A stretch of DNA of 64,000 nucleotides from Acidobacteriota bacterium. Its GTDB lineage: Bacteria; Acidobacteriota; Terriglobia; Acidiferrales; UBA7541. Under the pieces are notes generated by a model. It saw only the letters and a program-made list of their open reading frames with translations, was not told where the DNA came from and ran no database searches. The stretch spans positions 62,001 to 126,000 of the forward strand of contig QHYK01000039.1 of NCBI GenBank assembly GCA_003224085.1, given 5' to 3'. The position numbers and the translations under genes were made by a program. Numbering within the stretch: position 1 is the stretch's first letter; each line of letters begins with the position of its first letter. Of this stretch, positions 7,931-17,404 are shown piece by piece.

Positions 7931-10585
7931 ATGACCTTCTGGCGGAGGGAAACACGCGAAGCCGAACTCGACGAAGAAGTGCGCACTCACTTGAACATGG
8001 CAGCACAAACGCTCACGGAGCGCGGCGTGGCTCAGAAAGAAGCAGAACGCGCAGCCAAGCGCGACTTTGGGAACGTAGAGCTGACGAAGGAAGTCACGCG
8101 CGACGCGTGGGGCGGGAGATGGCTGCAAGACTTAATCAGCGACGCGCGGTACGGCTTGCGGATGTTGTCGAAGAACCCAGGCTTCACCGCGATCGCCGTC
8201 CTCACACTGGCGCTGGGCATTGGCTCCAACAGCGCTGTTTTTTCGTTGATCGACGCCTTGTTGCTGCGGAGCCTCGACGTTCCGGCCCCCCGGGAGTTGG
8301 TCCGAATCACCTTCGGTCCGCCTGGAATCGACGGACCACTCTCCAGCCCGATGTTCGACCGCCTTCGCGAGCGGCAGAGGGTGTTCACAGACATTTTTGC
8401 CTGGACAAACGGCCCGATGGTTCTGAGCAACAAGGGCGTCGCTCGCCCCATCACGGGGGCTTACGCAACTGGCTCGGCCTTTCCCACTTTGAAGCTCAAG
8501 CCGCGCCTCGGCCGCCTGCTAACTTGGCAGGACGACGAACCGAGCGCACTCTCGAATGGAGTTGCTGCCGTGATCAGCGAGGACTTCTGGCTCGAGCATT
8601 TCGGGGGAGACCCCGGTGTTCTCGGGCAGCCCATCACGGTGGACGGAGGCACTGCGACCATCGTTGGCGTAATGCCAGGCTCGTTCAATGGTATTACTGT
8701 CGATTATTCGCCTCAGGTGGTGCTGCCCTTCATCTTCGATGTAGCACTTCACGGAAAGTCTTCTTGCCGCTTTCGATCCGACTGCACTTGGTTTTCTGCA
8801 ATGGCGCGCCTCGAACCCGGCGTCACTTTTGCCCAAGCCCAAGCGGACCTTGCCGCGATTGCGGGAGACGTCCTGAAGGAATTGCTCACAGAGGGCTATC
8901 AGAGAATAGATTATTTACGCAACGGAACGCTGTCGTTGATTCCGGGTCGTACCGGCAATTCCCCTTTGGGGAAGGTTTACGGCCGGGAACTCTGGACGTT
9001 GCAGACGCTCGTGGGGCTGCTGATGATCATTTGCTGCGCCAATTTGGCCAGTTTGCAACTTTCGCGCACGCTGAACCGTCAACACGAACTCGTTGTGAGG
9101 AGCGCGCTTGGGGCTGGGCGGCTGCGACTGGTTCGCCAGCTAGTTGTGGAGAGTATGCTGCTTTCCGCTTCAGGCGCAGCGGCAGGCATGCTGTTGTCAC
9201 AATGGATGAGCGGGCTGCTCGTCCGCTATGTGGAACAGTCAGATTTTCCGGTGTTCCTCGACTTGCGTCCCAATCTCACAATTCTTGCAGCAGTCATCGC
9301 CCTTGCAGCGCTCACGGTAATTCTTACTGGAGCTTTGCCGGCTCTCAACCTGACGCGCCTCGAAACGGAGGAGATGCTGCGCTCCGGAGCGCAGCGAGCT
9401 GTTGGCCGCAAAAGGCATCCGCTGGCTGCGCGACTTCTGCCGGGCCAGGTCGCACTTTCCCTGGTGCTCACATCACTTGCGCTACTGTTTGCGGTCAGTA
9501 CCGGAAGACTTTTGCGTGTGGATCCTGGCTTTCGCGTTAAGGGCATAACGTTCTTCGGAGTCGATTTCGAACGGCGTCCGGAAAAAGGAGAGGCGCGACT
9601 CGATCTGTATCGTAAGATGCTCGACGGCCTGCGGCGAGCCCCTGGTGTGGAAGCCGCTAGCGTAGTTGCCGTACGTCCGTTGGGAGAAGGGGGAATAGAT
9701 GAAAGCGCGGCCCCCGTGGAGGGACATGGGCCTGAGGACAAGCATTTGTTCGAAAATGTGGTTGGACCAGAATACTTCACGACGGCAGGGACAAAAATTC
9801 TTGCGGGCCGCGAAATTTCGAAATTCGACCGTTTCGGCGCGATTCCGGTATGCGTCCTGAATCAGGCTGCGGCAAACTTCTTCTTCCCGCAGCAAAGCCC
9901 GATTGGCAAGCACATTCGTTCCACGGAACCTAATCCTAAGCGTCCCAGCTGCGAAGTCGTTGGTGTCGTGACAGACGCCAAATATCTTTCCCTCCGTGAG
10001 TCAGCTCCTCCAACGATTTACTACCCCTACGAACAACTTCCAGACTTTAGGTGGGCAGGATTCATCACGCGAAGCCACCATACTTCCGCCGCAATTGCTG
10101 CCTTCAAGGATGCGTTGCGCCGTTATGCTCCGGACACGCCGTTCTTGCCACCCATGACCATGCAGCGACAGTTGGAGGATTCGATCGGCAAGGAGCGGTT
10201 GGTGGCTGTATTGTCGCTCTTCTTTGGAGGTTTGGCGTTGCTGTTGACCTCCATCGGGCTGTATGGCCTGGAAAGTCAGCGCGTGGAGCGGCGCACCCCA
10301 GAGATTGGCCTGCGCATGGCTTTGGGCGCGCAAAAGAGTGACATGCTCTGGTTCGTTCTTCGCGAAGCTACTTTCGTTTTCTTGATCGGTTTACCCCTTG
10401 GGCTGCTTTTGACGTTTGCCGCGTGCCGTTTCGTCGGCAGTTTGCTTTACGAAATGTCCCCGCTTGATCCGCGAATTCATCTGATTGCCGTTCTGTCATT
10501 AGTCGGCGCCGGATTGCTCGCGTCGTACGTGCCGGCACGCAGGGCGGTGAAGGTCGACCCCATGGCGGCCCTGAGATACGAGTGA
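7931..10585 (+). CDS. ADOP-type ABC transporter permease (duplicated FtsX/MacB)
   Basis: An 884-residue permease of the acidobacterial duplicated orphan permease family. The N-terminal ~80 residues are the family's soluble leader ([19 protein letters not shown]). Then come a first MacB-like periplasmic domain and FtsX unit (helix near residues 88-110, FtsX core near 355-480) and a second copy (helix near 500-520, periplasmic domain to about 750, FtsX core to the end). The terminal motif [18 protein letters not shown] is typical. No ATP-binding subunit is encoded next to it, which is characteristic of these orphan permeases. Substrate unknown; relatives of MacB move peptides, lipids or drugs or transmit mechanical signals. 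Start ATG follows GGTGAGGAG. Confidence 0.93.
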   Translation: MTFWRRETREAELDEEVRTHLNMAAQTLTERGVAQKEAERAAKRDFGNVELTKEVTRDAWGGRWLQDLISDARYGLRMLSKNPGFTAIAVLTLALGIGSNSAVFSLIDALLLRSLDVPAPRELVRITFGPPGIDGPLSSPMFDRLRERQRVFTDIFAWTNGPMVLSNKGVARPITGAYATGSAFPTLKLKPRLGRLLTWQDDEPSALSNGVAAVISEDFWLEHFGGDPGVLGQPITVDGGTATIVGVMPGSFNGITVDYSPQVVLPFIFDVALHGKSSCRFRSDCTWFSAMARLEPGVTFAQAQADLAAIAGDVLKELLTEGYQRIDYLRNGTLSLIPGRTGNSPLGKVYGRELWTLQTLVGLLMIICCANLASLQLSRTLNRQHELVVRSALGAGRLRLVRQLVVESMLLSASGAAAGMLLSQWMSGLLVRYVEQSDFPVFLDLRPNLTILAAVIALAALTVILTGALPALNLTRLETEEMLRSGAQRAVGRKRHPLAARLLPGQVALSLVLTSLALLFAVSTGRLLRVDPGFRVKGITFFGVDFERRPEKGEARLDLYRKMLDGLRRAPGVEAASVVAVRPLGEGGIDESAAPVEGHGPEDKHLFENVVGPEYFTTAGTKILAGREISKFDRFGAIPVCVLNQAAANFFFPQQSPIGKHIRSTEPNPKRPSCEVVGVVTDAKYLSLRESAPPTIYYPYEQLPDFRWAGFITRSHHTSAAIAAFKDALRRYAPDTPFLPPMTMQRQLEDSIGKERLVAVLSLFFGGLALLLTSIGLYGLESQRVERRTPEIGLRMALGAQKSDMLWFVLREATFVFLIGLPLGLLLTFAACRFVGSLLYEMSPLDPRIHLIAVLSLVGAGLLASYVPARRAVKVDPMAALRYE

Positions 10586-10674
10586 GAAAACAGTCATGCC
10601 GTCAGCGCTGGTTGGACGCTCTTGTTTCATTTCGGTATAACCCTTTTGCCGTTTACCAAAATCACCCTAAATCG

Positions 10675-10703
10675 TTGACAAAAAAGACTATTAGCTTTAC
10701 TAA
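10675..10703 (+). promoter_or_regulatory. Sigma-70-type promoter of the sigma factor operon
   Basis: A perfect TTGACA (10675-10680) is separated by 17 bases from TACTAA (10698-10703), 23 bases before the sigma factor start codon. The -35 box is ideal and the -10 box mediocre. Confidence 0.6.
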
Positions 10704-10726
10704 CCGCAAGGGTCGTTTCCTGTCTA

Positions 10727-11380
10727 ATGAATCGAATGCTGCCGAGCGTCGAGAACGCCCAGACCATCGCCGAGAGCGACGCCGTCGCCGTCGAACGAAC
10801 GCTGGCGGGCGACCGGGACGCCTTCCGCGTTCTCGTTGAGCGGCACAGCCACAATGTTTTCCGGCTGGCTTATCGCATGACCGGGAACCGGCCCGATGCG
10901 GAAGAGGTGGTCCAGGAGGCGTTTTTGCGCGCGTACCAAAAGCTCGGAAAGTTCGAGGCGCGAGCCAATTTTGGAACCTGGGTTTATCGCATCGCGGCCA
11001 ATTACGCGATTGACCGCATGAGGCAGCGCAAGAAAGAGGAGGCGCGAAAAGTCGAGCCAGTGATTCACGAAGAGGGAACGGAGAACGATCCCGTGACGCT
11101 GGTGCACGATGCCGCACCGACCCCGGAACGCTTGGCACACAACATGGAACTCCGGAAACAAATTGAGATCGCCCTCGCCGCGCTCTCTCATTCAGAAAGA
11201 ACCGCCTTCGTGATGCGGCACTGGGAGGGCTGCGCCATTGAGGAGATCGCCGCCGTCCTCAAATCAAGTTCCAGCGCGGCGAAGAATACGGTTTTTCGGG
11301 CCGTGCAGAAATTGCGCCTGGCCTTGCAACCCTTCGTGGTGAAAGGGACGCAGGTAAGGGCGATGGGAACTGAATCATGA
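10727..11380 (+). CDS. ECF-type RNA polymerase sigma factor (sigma-24 family)
   Basis: A 217-residue ECF sigma factor. Region 2 is seen at about residues 28-100 (DAFRVLVERHSHNVFRLAYR, DAEEVVQEAFLRAYQ, FGTWVYRIAANYAIDRMR), and region 4 at about 140-205 (ALAALSHSERTAFVMRHWEG, IEEIAAVLKSSSSAAKNTVF). It should direct RNA polymerase to a small regulon. It overlaps the anti-sigma gene by four bases (ATGA), so the two are translationally coupled and expected to be partners. Start ATG 10727 is preferred; an in-frame ATG at 10736 is possible. Confidence 0.95.
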   Translation: MNRMLPSVENAQTIAESDAVAVERTLAGDRDAFRVLVERHSHNVFRLAYRMTGNRPDAEEVVQEAFLRAYQKLGKFEARANFGTWVYRIAANYAIDRMRQRKKEEARKVEPVIHEEGTENDPVTLVHDAAPTPERLAHNMELRKQIEIALAALSHSERTAFVMRHWEGCAIEEIAAVLKSSSSAAKNTVFRAVQKLRLALQPFVVKGTQVRAMGTES

Positions 11381-12168
11381 AGCATATGACAGAAGAAGAG
11401 TTGATTGCTTACCGCGAAGGCGTGGCCGCCCAGCGCGCTGTAATTGCGAATCATCTGGCCGCTTGCGAAGAATGCCGCGCAGAACTCGAGCGTATCGAAG
11501 CCGTGCTCGCCGCGCTAGATACATTGCCGGTGCCGAACCCGGGCGACGATTATGGGCGGCGCGTATGGCGGCAGATTGCGCCGCGTTTGCCGGAGCGGCC
11601 TGCACGGTGGTGGCAGGCGTGGTTCGAACCGCAGCGATTGGGAGCGTTGGGAACTGTGGCCGCCTTGCTCGTTGTGGCGTTTCTTACCGGGCGAATGACA
11701 AAGCGCGGTCCTATTGGCAATGACGTTGCCAACAAGGAACAAATCCGCGAGCGCGTGCTGGTGGTGGCCGTGGGTGAGCATCTGGGGCGATCCGAGATGA
11801 TGCTTGTCGCGCTTTCGAACGCCGAGCCGCTCAACCCCGCGCAAAAGCAGGTGAACATTTCCGCGGAGCAGCATCGCGCGGAAGATTTGTTGGAAGAGAA
11901 TCGGCTCTATCGGCAGACGGTGCTCATGGAAGGCGATGCGAATCTGGCCAGCGTTCTGGATGAACTGGAGCGCGTGCTTCTGGACGTGGCGCACAGTCCG
12001 GAAGAAGTCACGCCGGCGCAACTGAAAAAGATTCGACAGAAAATCGAGGCGCGCGGAATTCTGTTCAAAGTTCGGGTGGTTGGCAGGGAGCTCCAGGAAC
12101 GGCAGAAAGCCACAAAGCCCGCTCCGGCGCAGAAAGACTCTGAGGAAAGCGAAAGGAACAAGGCATGA
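11377..12168 (+). CDS. Membrane anti-sigma factor with zinc-finger (zf-HC2) domain
   Basis: A 263-residue protein. The N-terminal ~45 residues contain the anti-sigma zinc-binding pattern His-x3-Cys-x2-Cys (NHLAACEECRAEL). A single transmembrane helix follows near residues 88-108 (LGALGTVAALLVVAFLTG), so residues 110 onward are outside the membrane. The C-terminal part is helical and charged, with no recognised domain. By position (ATGA overlap with the ECF sigma gene) it should hold the sigma factor at the membrane and release it on an envelope signal. It also overlaps the next gene by four bases. Confidence 0.85.
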   Translation: MKHMTEEELIAYREGVAAQRAVIANHLAACEECRAELERIEAVLAALDTLPVPNPGDDYGRRVWRQIAPRLPERPARWWQAWFEPQRLGALGTVAALLVVAFLTGRMTKRGPIGNDVANKEQIRERVLVVAVGEHLGRSEMMLVALSNAEPLNPAQKQVNISAEQHRAEDLLEENRLYRQTVLMEGDANLASVLDELERVLLDVAHSPEEVTPAQLKKIRQKIEARGILFKVRVVGRELQERQKATKPAPAQKDSEESERNKA

Positions 12169-13517
12169 CCCAGCGGAATGCAGTGCGTAGAACAAGTATG
12201 GTGTGGATCGCAATCGCGGCGCTGTTGCTGTTTCCCGCGGGGGCGCGGGGCGCACGGTTCGTGAGCAGCATTTTCTCGGCACGTGATTTTCTCCAAGACT
12301 CACAGGATGCGCAAGACAAAGAGCAGCAGCGGCGTGACCGCGAGCAAGAGGCGCGCGACAGGGAGCAGGAGAAACGCGACCGTGAACAGGAAAGAATCGA
12401 CCGCATGCAGGAGCGCTACGACGAAGGCCGCGAAGCGCTGGACGAAGAACGTTACGAGCAGGCCGAGGCAAAATTCGATCAGCTCGCGCAATCCAACGGC
12501 CCGCAAACCGACGCGGCGCTATATTGGAAAGCGTATGCGGAAAACAAGCTGGGCAAGCGCGAGGCGGCGTTGAACACCCTGGCGGACATGAAGAAACGGT
12601 TCCCGCAGAGCCGCTGGCAAAAAGACGGGGATGTCCTAGGGCTGGAAGTCAAGCAGTCCAACGGGCAGCCGGTAAAGCCTGCTGACCAAAGCGACGAGGA
12701 GCTGAAAATCCTGGCGATTCAAGGTCTCATGAACAGCGACCCGGAACGCGCCATGCCCCTGCTTGAAAAAGTGATCAACGGTTCCGGGTCGCCAAGAGAA
12801 AAGTCGCGGGCGTTGTTCGTTCTCGCGCAGAAAGGTTCCGCACTGGGTCGCGAGATTATTGGAAGAATTGCGAAAGGGCAAAGCAATCCGGAGCTGCAGC
12901 GCGAAGCGATCAAGTACCTCGGGCTTTTTGGTGGGGCGCAGTCGCGGCAAATTATGGCGGAAGTCTATGCTGCGAGCAGAGATGCCTCCGTGAAGCGCGC
13001 CATTCTTCGCGCCTACATGCTAGGAGGGGATCACGAGCGCCTGTTTGCCGCTGCCAAGAGTGAGAAAGACGAATCGCTCCGCCGCGAAGCCATCCGCCAG
13101 CTTGGATTGGTTCATGGAGTCAGTGAACTCGAACAGTTATACCAGGCGGAAACTTCAACGGACCTCCGCCGGGAAATCCTGCAGGCGTTTTTTCTTGCTG
13201 GCGAATCGGGAAAACTCGTTCAGGCGGCGGAGTCTGAGAAAGATCCCGAGTTGCGCAGGGCCGCAATTCGAAATCTTGGACTGATCCATTCCGATGATTC
13301 AGGAAAGGCGTTGCAGGCCATTTACAGCCGTGAAACCGACGGCGGGCTGAAGGAAGAGGTACTGAACGCGTATTTCCTCCAAGGAAATGCCGCGGCTCTT
13401 GTGGCCATTGCGCGCAACGAGAAAGACCCGGAACTGAAGAAAACCGCGGTTTCCAAACTCTCGTTGATGCACTCCAAGGAAGCAACCGACTATTTAATGG
13501 AACTTTTGCAAAAGTGA
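12165..13517 (+). CDS. Exported TPR-like/HEAT-repeat protein with charged coiled coil
   Basis: A 450-residue protein with an N-terminal signal or anchor helix (WIAIAALLLFPAGARGA, residues 13-29). Residues about 45-80 are an extremely charged repetitive helix (REQEARDREQEKRDREQE), probably a coiled coil. About 80-160 resembles a TPR-type unit (RYEQAEAKFDQLAQ, ALYWKAYAENKLGKREAAL). From about 180 to the end there are HEAT-like helical repeats (LQREAIKYLGLFGG, LRREAIRQLGLVHG, LRRAAIRNLGLIHS, ELKKTAVSKLSLMHS). It probably acts as an envelope scaffold, perhaps linked to the sigma/anti-sigma system with which it is translationally coupled. Function not known. Confidence 0.75.
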   Translation: MTQRNAVRRTSMVWIAIAALLLFPAGARGARFVSSIFSARDFLQDSQDAQDKEQQRRDREQEARDREQEKRDREQERIDRMQERYDEGREALDEERYEQAEAKFDQLAQSNGPQTDAALYWKAYAENKLGKREAALNTLADMKKRFPQSRWQKDGDVLGLEVKQSNGQPVKPADQSDEELKILAIQGLMNSDPERAMPLLEKVINGSGSPREKSRALFVLAQKGSALGREIIGRIAKGQSNPELQREAIKYLGLFGGAQSRQIMAEVYAASRDASVKRAILRAYMLGGDHERLFAAAKSEKDESLRREAIRQLGLVHGVSELEQLYQAETSTDLRREILQAFFLAGESGKLVQAAESEKDPELRRAAIRNLGLIHSDDSGKALQAIYSRETDGGLKEEVLNAYFLQGNAAALVAIARNEKDPELKKTAVSKLSLMHSKEATDYLMELLQK

Positions 13518-13525
13518 GGTGGCCG

Positions 13526-14716
13526 ATGAACGCGAAGATGAACGCGGAGGATAGCTTGTCAACCGTACGAAGAATTCTCGGATTGGCGATGATTCTCACG
13601 GGGATCATCGGGACGGTCGCGCAGTTCGCCAACGACGGTACCCTTCGAACGAGTTTCGCTCCAAGCCTGGCCTACGCCGCAACCGCACAAGCGGGCGTAG
13701 AGATGCCGCGTGTCGACAGCGCCAAAGCCGAAACGCAGGCCATCGCGGGAACCTTGGACGCCACCTTCCGCGGAATTCTCGCGCAGGCGGAAAAGCCCGA
13801 ATGGGTCGGCTACAGCGTCGATGAAATTACGGGCGAGCGCAGTATGTGCTGCGGCAATTTGAATGACGGGAGCGGGTGCGGAACCTGCCGCCTCGAGAAG
13901 GACCGTGACGCAACGGGCGGCACCACACACTCTGACGGAAGCATCCAGCTCGAAGGGGCGCGGCGGCTGGTCGTGCTCTTTCGGCTGGAAGCAAAGCAGG
14001 TGGGCCGCATTCGCGTCGCTTCAGAAGATTGCACGCTGGACGCGGGCGGGCTGCCGTTTGTTTGGCTCAACCGCGCAAAACCGGGGGAAAGTGTCGCGCT
14101 CCTCACAACCTATGTGCAAGGAGCGGAATTCGAGCGCCACGAGCATCACAACATTGGTAACGGCGCATTGACCGCGATTGCGTTGCACGCCGACGCTTCA
14201 GCGGACAGAGCAATGGAATCTTTCGTTTCGCCGGGACAGCGAGAAGAGCTACGCCGGCAGGCGGCCTTCTGGCTCGGTGCGGCGCGGGGAAAAGAGGGGC
14301 TGAAAACTTTGCAGCGCATGGCCAAGAACGATCCCAGTTCCGATGTGCGCGCGCATGTGACGTTTGCGTTGTCCGTCAGCCACGAACCAGGTGCCCTCGA
14401 GGAGATGATTCGCATGGCGCACGACGATTCCAGTTCCCACGTGCGCGGGCAGGCGCTTTTCTGGCTGGCGCAAAAAGCCGGCAAGAAAGCAGTGGGCGCG
14501 ATTACCGGTGCGATTGAAAACGATCCCGACACGGACGTGAAGAAAAAAGCCGTCTTTGCGCTGAGTCAGCTGCCGAAAGACGAAGGAGTACCGAAATTAA
14601 TTGAAGTGGCGCAGACCAACCGCAATCCCGAAGTGCGCAAGCAAGCCATGTTCTGGCTCGGACAATCCAACGACCCACGCGCCCTCCAGTTCTTCGAGCA
14701 GGTGCTCTTGAAGTGA
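13526..14716 (+). CDS. Exported HEAT-repeat protein with cysteine cluster
   Basis: A 396-residue protein. The N-terminal hydrophobic stretch ILGLAMILTGIIGTVAQF (residues 16-33) should export or anchor it. Residues about 95-125 hold an unusual cysteine group (MCCGN...GCGTC), a possible metal site. From about 230 to the end there are HEAT-like units with near-identical beginnings (LRRQAAFWLGAARG, VRGQALFWLAQKAG, VRKQAMFWLGQSND). ATG at 13526 is preferred over the in-frame GTG at 13514 because GAGGTGG sits just upstream of it. It is the last gene of the sigma factor cluster and may be a second product of the same regulon. No enzymatic function is evident. Confidence 0.7.
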   Translation: MNAKMNAEDSLSTVRRILGLAMILTGIIGTVAQFANDGTLRTSFAPSLAYAATAQAGVEMPRVDSAKAETQAIAGTLDATFRGILAQAEKPEWVGYSVDEITGERSMCCGNLNDGSGCGTCRLEKDRDATGGTTHSDGSIQLEGARRLVVLFRLEAKQVGRIRVASEDCTLDAGGLPFVWLNRAKPGESVALLTTYVQGAEFERHEHHNIGNGALTAIALHADASADRAMESFVSPGQREELRRQAAFWLGAARGKEGLKTLQRMAKNDPSSDVRAHVTFALSVSHEPGALEEMIRMAHDDSSSHVRGQALFWLAQKAGKKAVGAITGAIENDPDTDVKKKAVFALSQLPKDEGVPKLIEVAQTNRNPEVRKQAMFWLGQSNDPRALQFFEQVLLK

Positions 14717-14807
14717 TGTCCCCGCGGGCGAAAGGCTTGCTGAATTTGCAGAATGAGCGCGGAAATTGAACACCATCGGAGAGTATGAGAACATTGAGGA
14801 AAAGAGC

Positions 14808-15014
14808 ATGACTCCGAAACAGCGAAAACTTGCCTACGAATTGATCAGCAATCCTCCGCCTGGAAGCGCTATTGCCGCTGCCAAGGAATATGGAATTGAC
14901 TTGACGCTGCTGGTCGAGAATCTGGATTTGACCGTGACCCAACGCCTCCGCAAGCTTTATTCCGTCGCCTCCTTCTTGCAGAAAGTCCGGCAAGGCAACG
15001 GCGCCGGACGATGA
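14808..15014 (+). CDS. Small protein partnered with a nucleotidyltransferase (antitoxin-like)
   Basis: A 68-residue basic, helical protein (MTPKQRKLAYELISNPPPG...). The ATG follows GAGGAAAAG and is preferred over an upstream in-frame TTG at 14766. The C-terminal part (TVTQRLRKLYSVASFLQ) could form a helix-turn-helix-like or partner-binding helix. Its stop overlaps the next start by four bases (ATGA), so the two are co-translated. The layout matches two-gene nucleotidyltransferase modules; which protein would be toxin and which antidote cannot be told from sequence. Confidence 0.6.
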   Translation: MTPKQRKLAYELISNPPPGSAIAAAKEYGIDLTLLVENLDLTVTQRLRKLYSVASFLQKVRQGNGAGR

Positions 15015-15505
15015 TCCCGGATGCAGAGAAATTTCTAACCATTCTCAACAGGGAAGACGTGGAGTACGTGGTGATTGGCGGCGTCGCGATGGTGGCTCAC
15101 GGCTCTGCGAGAGCGACGTTCGATCTGGACGTGTGCTACAACCGCTCGAAACAAAACATTGAAAGGCTCTGTCGTGCTCTCCGGCCTCTTCATCCAAGAT
15201 TACGCGGCGCGCCAAAGAATTTGCCATTCCGGTTCGACGCCAGGACAGTGGCTGCCGGTCTGAACTTCACCTTGGCGACTGATTGGGGTGACTTCAATCT
15301 TCTTGGGGAAGTGGCTGGGCTGGGATTTTATGATGCCGTATACAAATCCTCAGCTTTGCAGCGCGTAGCGAAAATTTCGTGCCGCGTTTTGTCCCTCGAC
15401 GGACTCTATCGGGCAAAAACTGCCGCTGGGCGCGACAAAGATCTTGAGGCACTCAAAGAAATCAACGGCCTTAAAGACTTGAAAGAGCGCCTCGGTGAAG
15501 AGTGA
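15011..15505 (+). CDS. Nucleotidyltransferase-fold protein (AbiEii/MNT-like)
   Basis: A 164-residue protein with the minimal nucleotidyltransferase signature: VIGGVAMVAHGSARATFDLDV near residues 22-42, that is, the GG helix turn followed by the paired Asp of a metal site (TFDLDV). A further conserved-looking segment, LDGLYRAKTAAGRDKDLEAL, near the C-terminus matches the 'K...R.KD' element of AbiEii-type proteins. Such enzymes transfer NMP groups to protein or tRNA targets and occur in toxin-antitoxin or abortive-infection pairs. It is translationally coupled to the 68-residue gene upstream. Confidence 0.75.
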   Translation: MIPDAEKFLTILNREDVEYVVIGGVAMVAHGSARATFDLDVCYNRSKQNIERLCRALRPLHPRLRGAPKNLPFRFDARTVAAGLNFTLATDWGDFNLLGEVAGLGFYDAVYKSSALQRVAKISCRVLSLDGLYRAKTAAGRDKDLEALKEINGLKDLKERLGEE

Positions 15506-15566
15506 GTTCTGCTCAGGAACCAGTTGTTGGCTCTTACGGGCGAAAGACCCAACGACACACATCCAC

Positions 15567-16406
15567 TCACCGCAAGAGGTCTTCAAGCTGCACGCGCGCA
15601 TCCGTCTTGGCGTCACGGTACTTCACGATGACGGCCGCCTGGAGGGATAGACCCCACTTGGCGCCCACAGGATGCGACACGGCGCGCGACCCCGGAACGA
15701 CAAGGGCTTCTTCAGGAATAATAAGCGGCTCGGTATCCGTGGCAGTGTAAACGGCATCGCGCACTAGGTCGTAAACCGGGATGGAACGATTGAGTATCGT
15801 CCCTGTGCCTAAGACCGCGCGGCGCTTCACCACGGTTCCTTCATACACTCCGCAATTCCCGCCCACCAGCACTTCCTCTTCAATAATCACCGGCAGCGCG
15901 CCCGCGGGTTCGAGAACGCCACCAATTTGCGCGCCCGCGGAAATGTGGCAGTTCCTGCCCACCTGCGCGCAGCTGCCAACGAGCGCGTGCGAATCAATCA
16001 TCGTGCCTTCGCCCACGTACGCGCCCGCGTTCACGAACATCGGCGGCATGCAAATCACGCCGCGCCCGATGTAGGTTCCATCGCGAATGCTGGAGCCGCC
16101 CGGCACGATGCGCACTCCATCCGAAGCCGTGAACGTACGCACCGGATAAGTGGATTTGTCGAAGAACGGTTGCTTCGTAGCGTCGATGGACATGTCCGCG
16201 ATGGCGCCCATGCGAAAGCCCAGGAGAATTCCTTTCTTCACCCAGGCGTTCACGCGCCAGCCGGATTTTGCTCCCGGATCCTGCTCCGCAGCGCGAATTT
16301 CGCCGCGGTTCAGCGCCACCTTGAAATCGCGGAAAAGCCGGTGATGTTCTTCTTCGTAGTGCTTCGGCGCCTCGTCGAATAGTTTTTCAATGAGCGATGG
16401 CTGCAT
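15567..16406 (-). CDS. dapD: 2,3,4,5-tetrahydropyridine-2,6-dicarboxylate N-succinyltransferase
   Basis: A 279-residue left-handed beta-helix acyltransferase of normal DapD length, succinylating tetrahydrodipicolinate in the diaminopimelate/lysine pathway. Hexapeptide repeats run through the middle (GTYIGRGVICMPPMFVNAGA, GEGTMIDSHALVGSCAQVGR, CHISAGAQIGGVLEP). RVNAWVKKGILLGFR near residue 50 and the C-terminal DLLR are family-typical. Start ATG at 16406 (MQPSLIEKLF) is chosen over an ATG at 16424 because it gives the family N-terminus. It overlaps the 3' end of dapA by 20 bases, so it is the last gene of the operon. DapD implies the succinylase branch. Confidence 0.95.
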   Translation of the reverse strand: MQPSLIEKLFDEAPKHYEEEHHRLFRDFKVALNRGEIRAAEQDPGAKSGWRVNAWVKKGILLGFRMGAIADMSIDATKQPFFDKSTYPVRTFTASDGVRIVPGGSSIRDGTYIGRGVICMPPMFVNAGAYVGEGTMIDSHALVGSCAQVGRNCHISAGAQIGGVLEPAGALPVIIEEEVLVGGNCGVYEGTVVKRRAVLGTGTILNRSIPVYDLVRDAVYTATDTEPLIIPEEALVVPGSRAVSHPVGAKWGLSLQAAVIVKYRDAKTDARVQLEDLLR

Positions 16407-17331
16407 GCGATCTCTCGCGAGCATGCGTGGCGGCCTCGCGAGGGACGAGCCCCAGCGTTTCCAGCACCGCGCGGATGCGCGCTCGATTCTCCGCTTTCGG
16501 CGGCACCAGTGGCAAGCGCCACACCGGCTCGAGCAAATCCATTTCCGCCAGCGCGGCCTTCACTGGGATGGGATTCGATTCCACAAAGTTGATTTCCATT
16601 AGCGGATGGTAGCGCCGGTGAATTTCGCGCGCCCCCCTAAAATCTGCCTGCAACGCCAGCCGCGTGAGCTGCGTCATCTCCGCGGGAATCTCATTCGAAA
16701 CCACCGAGATAACCCCGCGCCCGCCCAGCGCAATCAGCGGGAGCGTGATGGCGTCGTCGCCGGAAAGAACCACAAAATCATCCGGAACAGTATTCAGAAT
16801 CGCCGCCATCTGCGAGATGTTGCCGGAAGCTTCTTTGATGCCCACGATGTTTTCGACTTCGGAGAGACGCTTCACGGTGGCCGGCTCAATGTTCACGCCC
16901 GTGCGGCCTTGCACGCTGTAAAGAATGATGGGCAGCGATACCGCTTCGGCGATGGCGCGAAAGTGCTGATAGAGCCCTTCCTGCGTCGGCTTGTTGTAGT
17001 ACGGCGTGACGGAAAGAATTCCGTCCGCGCCTAGGTCGGCAAGTTCGCGCGCGAGGGAAATCACCTCCGCCGTGTTGTATCCGCCCGCGCCGCCCAGGAC
17101 CGGGACTTTGCCCTTGGCAAGCCCCACGGCAATCTCGACGACGCGCAGATGCTCCTCGTGCGTAAGTGTCGGACTTTCTCCAGTGGTGCCGCAAGGAACC
17201 AGAAAATCGATTCCCGCCTCAATCTGACGCTTGATCAGCCCGTGCAGCGCCCTTTCGTCCAGCGATCCATCGCGCCGGAACGGTGTAACGAGCGCTGTGC
17301 CCGTGCCGGTAAAACGTGTTTCCGTAAACAT
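16387..17331 (-). CDS. dapA: 4-hydroxy-tetrahydrodipicolinate synthase
   Basis: A 314-residue TIM-barrel lyase that condenses pyruvate with aspartate semialdehyde. Family motifs are clear: LVPCGTTGESPTLTHEEH near residue 40, PYYNKPTQEGLYQHF, the catalytic Tyr in ILYSVQGRTG, and the Schiff-base Lys in VGIKEASGNI. The start ATG at 17331 is preceded by GGGGAGGAG; an in-frame start 24 bases upstream is less likely. The C-terminus has a short Ala/His/Arg-rich tail that overlaps dapD. It lies 73 bases downstream of dapB. Confidence 0.96.
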   Translation of the reverse strand: MFTETRFTGTGTALVTPFRRDGSLDERALHGLIKRQIEAGIDFLVPCGTTGESPTLTHEEHLRVVEIAVGLAKGKVPVLGGAGGYNTAEVISLARELADLGADGILSVTPYYNKPTQEGLYQHFRAIAEAVSLPIILYSVQGRTGVNIEPATVKRLSEVENIVGIKEASGNISQMAAILNTVPDDFVVLSGDDAITLPLIALGGRGVISVVSNEIPAEMTQLTRLALQADFRGAREIHRRYHPLMEINFVESNPIPVKAALAEMDLLEPVWRLPLVPPKAENRARIRAVLETLGLVPREAATHARERSHAAIAH

Positions 17332-17404
17332 GTTGCTCCTCCCCTGGGTTACCACCTGACTGCAGACTGGGCTTTTCGGCCTGGGATGCCGTTTCAGAGT
17401 CCAC

